From the NCBI GenBank assembly GCA_012295275.1, contig CM022667.1, positions 1,380,443-1,403,942 on the forward strand: DNA of 23,500 nucleotides, read 5' to 3'. The notes under the pieces are model-generated. The model was not told the DNA's origin. It was given only the letters and a program-made list of their open reading frames with translations, and did no database searches. Of this stretch, positions 20,131 to 23,500 are shown one piece after another. The number at the start of each line of letters is the position of its first letter. The first letter of the stretch is position 1. This stretch comes from Chrysomallon squamiferum. Its lineage: Eukaryota; Mollusca; Gastropoda; Neomphalida; Peltospiridae. The position numbers were made by a program, and so were the translations under genes.

Positions 20131-21090
20131 GATCATTATCTTTGTCTTTATTATGATTATTAACCTCTTGATTAAAGTGATTACTTTTGACATTTTGTTT
20201 CTGAAAAAAATGCATGAAATTATAATTTTTGTATGAGAACATACATAAATGTAAGATAAACAAAGAATTCCTTTTTGCATAAGAGAAAAAAAGATATTTT
20301 GAATTCAGTAGTATATTTTTATATTTATAAAATAGTTTCATATGAATTATAATTTTAAAAAGATGATTTAAAATAATGATTTTCAGTTCTTAATTTACAG
20401 TATATTTAATATCCTTGTAAACATTTTTGAAAATAAATATTTTAATTATTTATATTATTTATATTATTCTATTATATTGTGATGTATTTATTTACCTACT
20501 TATTTACTTTCTTTTTTATTTATTTGTTTGTTTATTTGGTTTTCATATAGGGTATTTTTTTTTAATATTTCTGTTTTTTACTGGAAGAATTATCAGATTT
20601 TGTGCATTTGTTTTATAAGTTTATTTATTTATTTATTTCTGGCAAAATATATATATACATTATTATTTATGAAACTTATTTATAATTGAAAGTTATATCA
20701 AATACTAGAAAATATATTATCTTCATCACTATAATTATTCATTATCTTCACTTTCACTATCAAGACATCATCTTCATCATTATCACTACTACTACTGCTA
20801 TATATTAATTTTATTATTATTACCAAATATCATTGTTGTTGTTGTTGTCATTATTATTTTATTATCAATAATTCTAATTTATTATGGTATGCAGGGGCTG
20901 TGACTTTTTCTAACAGAAACAACAAATTACAAATAACTTTGAGAAGTAAATGTTTGTTTAGTAGTGGGTTTTTTTTAAAATGTATATTTATTGTTATTAT
21001 TTCAAAAAACTAATTTATTCATAACAAAAGCTGTATAAATTATTTCTTCTCTGTGAACCAGTCATCCCATCAAACTGAAACAAAAGAAAT

Positions 21091-21168
21091 TAAAAAAAAA
21101 AAAGAAAGAAAGAAAGAATAGAAAAAAGAAAACAGAAAACAAATAGAAAAGAAAAAAGAGGAAAAAAA
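21091..21168 (+). repeat. A/G-rich purine tract
   Basis: About 78 bp with almost only A and G on the plus strand, with GAAA units at its start. Confidence 0.85.
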
Positions 21169-21536
21169 TCAAAATTATGACATCACAAATCTGATATGAA
21201 TCTGCCTGACTTTTATAACAGAATAATGTTTTTTACCAAACTAACCAACATTCTATATTTAAAATATTTTTTATTGCTTAGAGGTTTAGGTTATGCTGGA
21301 AATAAACTTTAATCATATTTAGCTGTTGTATTCTTTATGGATTTTTTGTTTGTTTTGTTTGTTTGTTGCTATGTGAACAATCATTACTATGAAAGCTGGA
21401 ATGTCATCCATTTGCATTGTGAAGTCCAGAAGTTTTGGTTATTGCAAATACTGGAATCTCAACATCCAGAGATGTCTTGCTTTGAAACTGAAGATACATA
21501 ATTACACACCAAGCTTTATTGGTTCCTGAAGATGTT

Positions 21537-21600
21537 GTTAACATTGTTGTTGATGTTGTTGTTGTTATTATTATTATTATTATTATTGTTTTTATTTATT
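21537..21600. repeat. (GTT)n(ATT)n microsatellite
   Basis: GTT-type units followed by about eight ATT units. Further GTT/TTA triplets continue to about 21665. Confidence 0.9.
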
Positions 21601-21842
21601 TAATGCTGTTGTTTATTATTGTAATTGTTTTACTTGTTATTTATTTTTATTGTTGTTGTTGTGGTTCCATTTGTTGCTGTTGTTATTTCATATATAATGA
21701 GTGCTCGACAATAGATTAATCAAAGTCTGTGGTATGTGCTGGATGATGGTTTTCTTTCTCTTTTTCTGTGTTGACTTTAACCATAGGTTAAAAATGTTTC
21801 CAGGTACACCATTAAATAAAACGTCTGCATCTTTCTCTTTTT

Positions 21843-21855
21843 AGTGTTGTTGTTG

Positions 21856-21922
<67 letters not shown>
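21843..21922. repeat. (TGT)n(ATT)n microsatellite
   Basis: Four TGT units and then about 20 ATT units, one of the two longest ATT arrays in the window. Confidence 0.95.
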
Positions 21923-21923
<1 letters not shown>

Positions 21924-22552
21924 AACAACCAGAAGAAACTAGTAATAATAATTCACAAAAAGGTTGCTAAACTCTGATGGAAATTTTTCATTGATAATTT
22001 ATGAGACATAATTACATTCATAGTTAAAATAGACATTTGTTTAATTGTTACTCACAAGAATTCATTTACATGCATGTATGCGTAATGTTCTTTGATTTAT
22101 ATTTCGTACATGTGTTTTCGAAAATTTAATTATGATAGTTTATGTAAACAAAACAAAAAACCTGTTTTGAACTGATGAATAATAATATTGCCTTTTAAAA
22201 GAATTATTATTACATTCCTATTTCCATGAATTATTAAGCAGAATGCGTTCAAAAGAAATGTATATTTATGCACATCATAAAATAAAGAAAAATAAATTGT
22301 TTTAAATAATTATAATGAACTTATTGTATACCGAATGCACTTATCTTTAGTAATCATCTAAAGTAGAAGAAAGAAACCTGGCAGAGTTATCTCCCATTAT
22401 TTAACGTGAAATTGATATTATTTCTGAGATATTGTTTAATTTTGTCGGGACAGTCGAAGTTGTAACGTCACCGCGTAGACAGAACTTATGTTGTATTTTT
22501 TAAATAACTTAAGAAGAAACCTTAGTGCAAATAGGCCAACCTTTGTATGTGA

Positions 22553-22560
22553 TGACGTCA
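22553..22560. promoter_or_regulatory. Full palindromic cAMP response element TGACGTCA
   Basis: A perfect CREB/ATF consensus octamer about 5.1 kb upstream of the GNAS start codon. A half-site-like AACGTCAC lies about 90 bp away, at 22463-22470. The surrounding 22380-22570 is less repetitive than its flanks. Whether it acts on GNAS or on an unseen neighbour cannot be told. Confidence 0.45.
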
Positions 22561-22677
22561 TGACTACATAAAACGTTTGCTACCAAGATTTTTAAAACTG
22601 CTTTTAGTATAATTCGTTATCGGTTAAGACTGGACAGCTTAAATTAAATAAAATATAACATAAAAACATTCGCAATA

Positions 22678-23325
22678 CAGTAATACCTCGTTTTAACGAT
22701 GTAACTGATTCCAGATTTCCAATCGTTAAGTGAGGTATCATTAAGTGAGAGGCTAATTTACATAGAATTAAGATTAACAACAATGGTTACGTTCTCGCTG
22801 ATGAGATCTGACCCCCCCCAAAAAAAAAAAAAAATAAATAAATAAATAAATAAAACATAAAAGGCATAATTATTTAATAGATCATAGATATTAAACAAAC
22901 AATGAATCATTTACAAATCAGTTTATACAAATAGATTAAGAAATAATTATATGCCTTTCATTGTGGGTTTTGTGCTCATTTAAGATATCGTAGTTTGTTT
23001 CTAAAGTTATTGTCTTCCGCATCTTTTTATCATCAGCATTCGCCATATTGGAAGAATACATTATAAACGCGTTAAGTCTAAATGGAAGCAAAAGAGAAGC
23101 GAGAATCTGAACATTACATGCACGTATGACGTCTGCAACTGATCAACACAGCTGAGGGAAGCTTTAGCGCGTGACTAAACGAAAAACGAACGAAAGACGA
23201 ACGGATTTAAACACGTGCATTTTACCCATTTCTCTGATTTATTTTGAGCCATTAAATTTCTATTTATATAATTTGTATAAAAAAAGATCGTTTAAAGCGG
23301 GAGATCGTTAAGCGAGGTATTAGTG
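22678..23325. mobile_element. Non-autonomous DNA transposon (MITE), pogo/Tigger-like ends
   Basis: The left end CAGTAATACCTCG and the complement of the right end CACTAATACCTCG are terminal inverted repeats with one difference, continuing as TTTTAACGAT and CTTAACGAT. Each end is flanked by TA (22676-22677 and 23326-23327), the target duplication of the Tc1/mariner-pogo superfamily. The first bases (CAGT.AT.CCTCG, then a GATTCCAGA block) recall Tigger/pogo ends as I know them. The 648-bp interior holds no transposase frame, only a poly-C/poly-A/(AAAT)n tract at 22811-22855 and AACGA-type repeats near 23179-23204. Secondary copies of ATCGTTAAGYGAG occur inside both ends. The boundaries are well supported; family placement is less sure. 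Confidence 0.8.
22722..22752 (+). repeat. Subterminal ATCGTTAAGTGAG repeats of the transposon
   Basis: ATCGTTAAGTGAGGTAT (22722-22738) is an inverted copy of the left terminus placed just inside it, so the left end can fold on itself. It is followed at once by a partial direct copy, CATTAAGTGAGAGG. The right end has a matching pair, GATCGTTTAAAGCG and GATCGTTAAGCGAG (23286-23316). Such arrays are typical transposase-binding sites. Confidence 0.65.
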
Positions 23326-23500
23326 TATATTTATACTGTTTTTTTTTTTTTTGGTCTAACCTAGGAAAAGTTTAATTTGTAGATCTTTTTATTTTTTAAT
23401 AAAATAATGCAGGCACAGCAGAGCGATATATTACCTTCACATGTAATATACGATATGCCTCTTGAGAACACGTGTACGATATGTCGATCATGAAACAAAT
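23326..23500. other. Flank beyond the transposon, nothing identified
   Basis: AT-rich sequence with a T run at 23340-23352. No open frame, RNA gene or repeat boundary is recognised before the window ends. Confidence 0.6.

Larger units (their letters stand above)
17851..22677. other. Upstream intergenic region, no gene seen
   Basis: AT-rich DNA dominated by ATT, GTT, TTTA and CTTT simple repeats. No frame with protein-like composition is present; the longer open stretches (20000-20341, 20427-20618, 21519-21719) are translations of repeats into Ile/Val/Met/Cys-rich runs. A more complex island at about 18590-18970 contains several CpGs, ETS-like TTCCGGA and a 13-bp inverted repeat. Another lies at 22380-22570. 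A non-coding upstream exon of GNAS could be hidden here. Confidence 0.7.

Noticed and set aside
20000-20341. 113-residue minus-strand ORF
   Set aside because: It consists largely of ATC/ATT triplet repeats and AT-rich sequence, giving Met/Ile/Asp/His runs.

Overview
The window is eukaryotic, animal nuclear DNA. It is strongly AT-rich, packed with homopolymer runs and microsatellites, and almost empty of open coding sequence. The one gene I can support is the 5' third of a gene for the stimulatory G-protein alpha subunit (G-alpha-s, GNAS orthologue). It lies on the minus strand and is split into four coding exons with good GT/AG junctions and consistent reading phase. The protein looks like a protostome G-alpha-s: the residues across the exon 3/4 junction and the stretch [13 protein letters not shown] match the fruit-fly protein as I remember it. 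A mollusc or another lophotrochozoan is my best guess for the host, from the protein, the repeat style and a short motif (GAGTTATCTCCC) that I recall from mollusc repeats. The species is not determined.

Layout, read in gene direction from right to left. At 23500-17850 is upstream DNA, mostly AT-rich and simple-repeat sequence. It holds a 648-bp non-autonomous DNA transposon with pogo/Tigger-like ends (22678-23325), a perfect full cAMP response element (22553-22560) and several long (ATT)n arrays. At about 17850-17452 is a less AT-rich stretch that should hold the promoter and 5' UTR. It contains a strong GC-rich dyad and a short upstream ORF ending inside it. Exons 1, 2 and 3 (17451-16867) are separated by introns of only 124 and 197 bp. 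Intron 3 is then 11,963 bp long. Exon 4 (4903-4784) follows, and positions 4783-1 are the start of intron 4, whose end is outside the window. The switch regions, GTPase motifs and receptor-binding C-terminus are therefore not here.

Exons 1-4 encode 128 residues: the lipid-modified N-terminus, the N-terminal helix, beta-1, the P-loop (GAGESGKST) and the first part of the helical domain. I see no tRNA or rRNA gene, CRISPR array, operon, or second protein-coding gene. The remaining long ORFs are chance frames in low-complexity DNA.

No new multi-gene system is visible. The points most worth a second look are non-coding: the dyad/uORF pair in front of the start codon, three copies of GGCTAAAAATAG in the introns (a perfect MEF2-type site, two inside longer inverted repeats of equal length), the full CRE upstream of a cAMP-pathway gene, and the intact transposon with repeated subterminal motifs.
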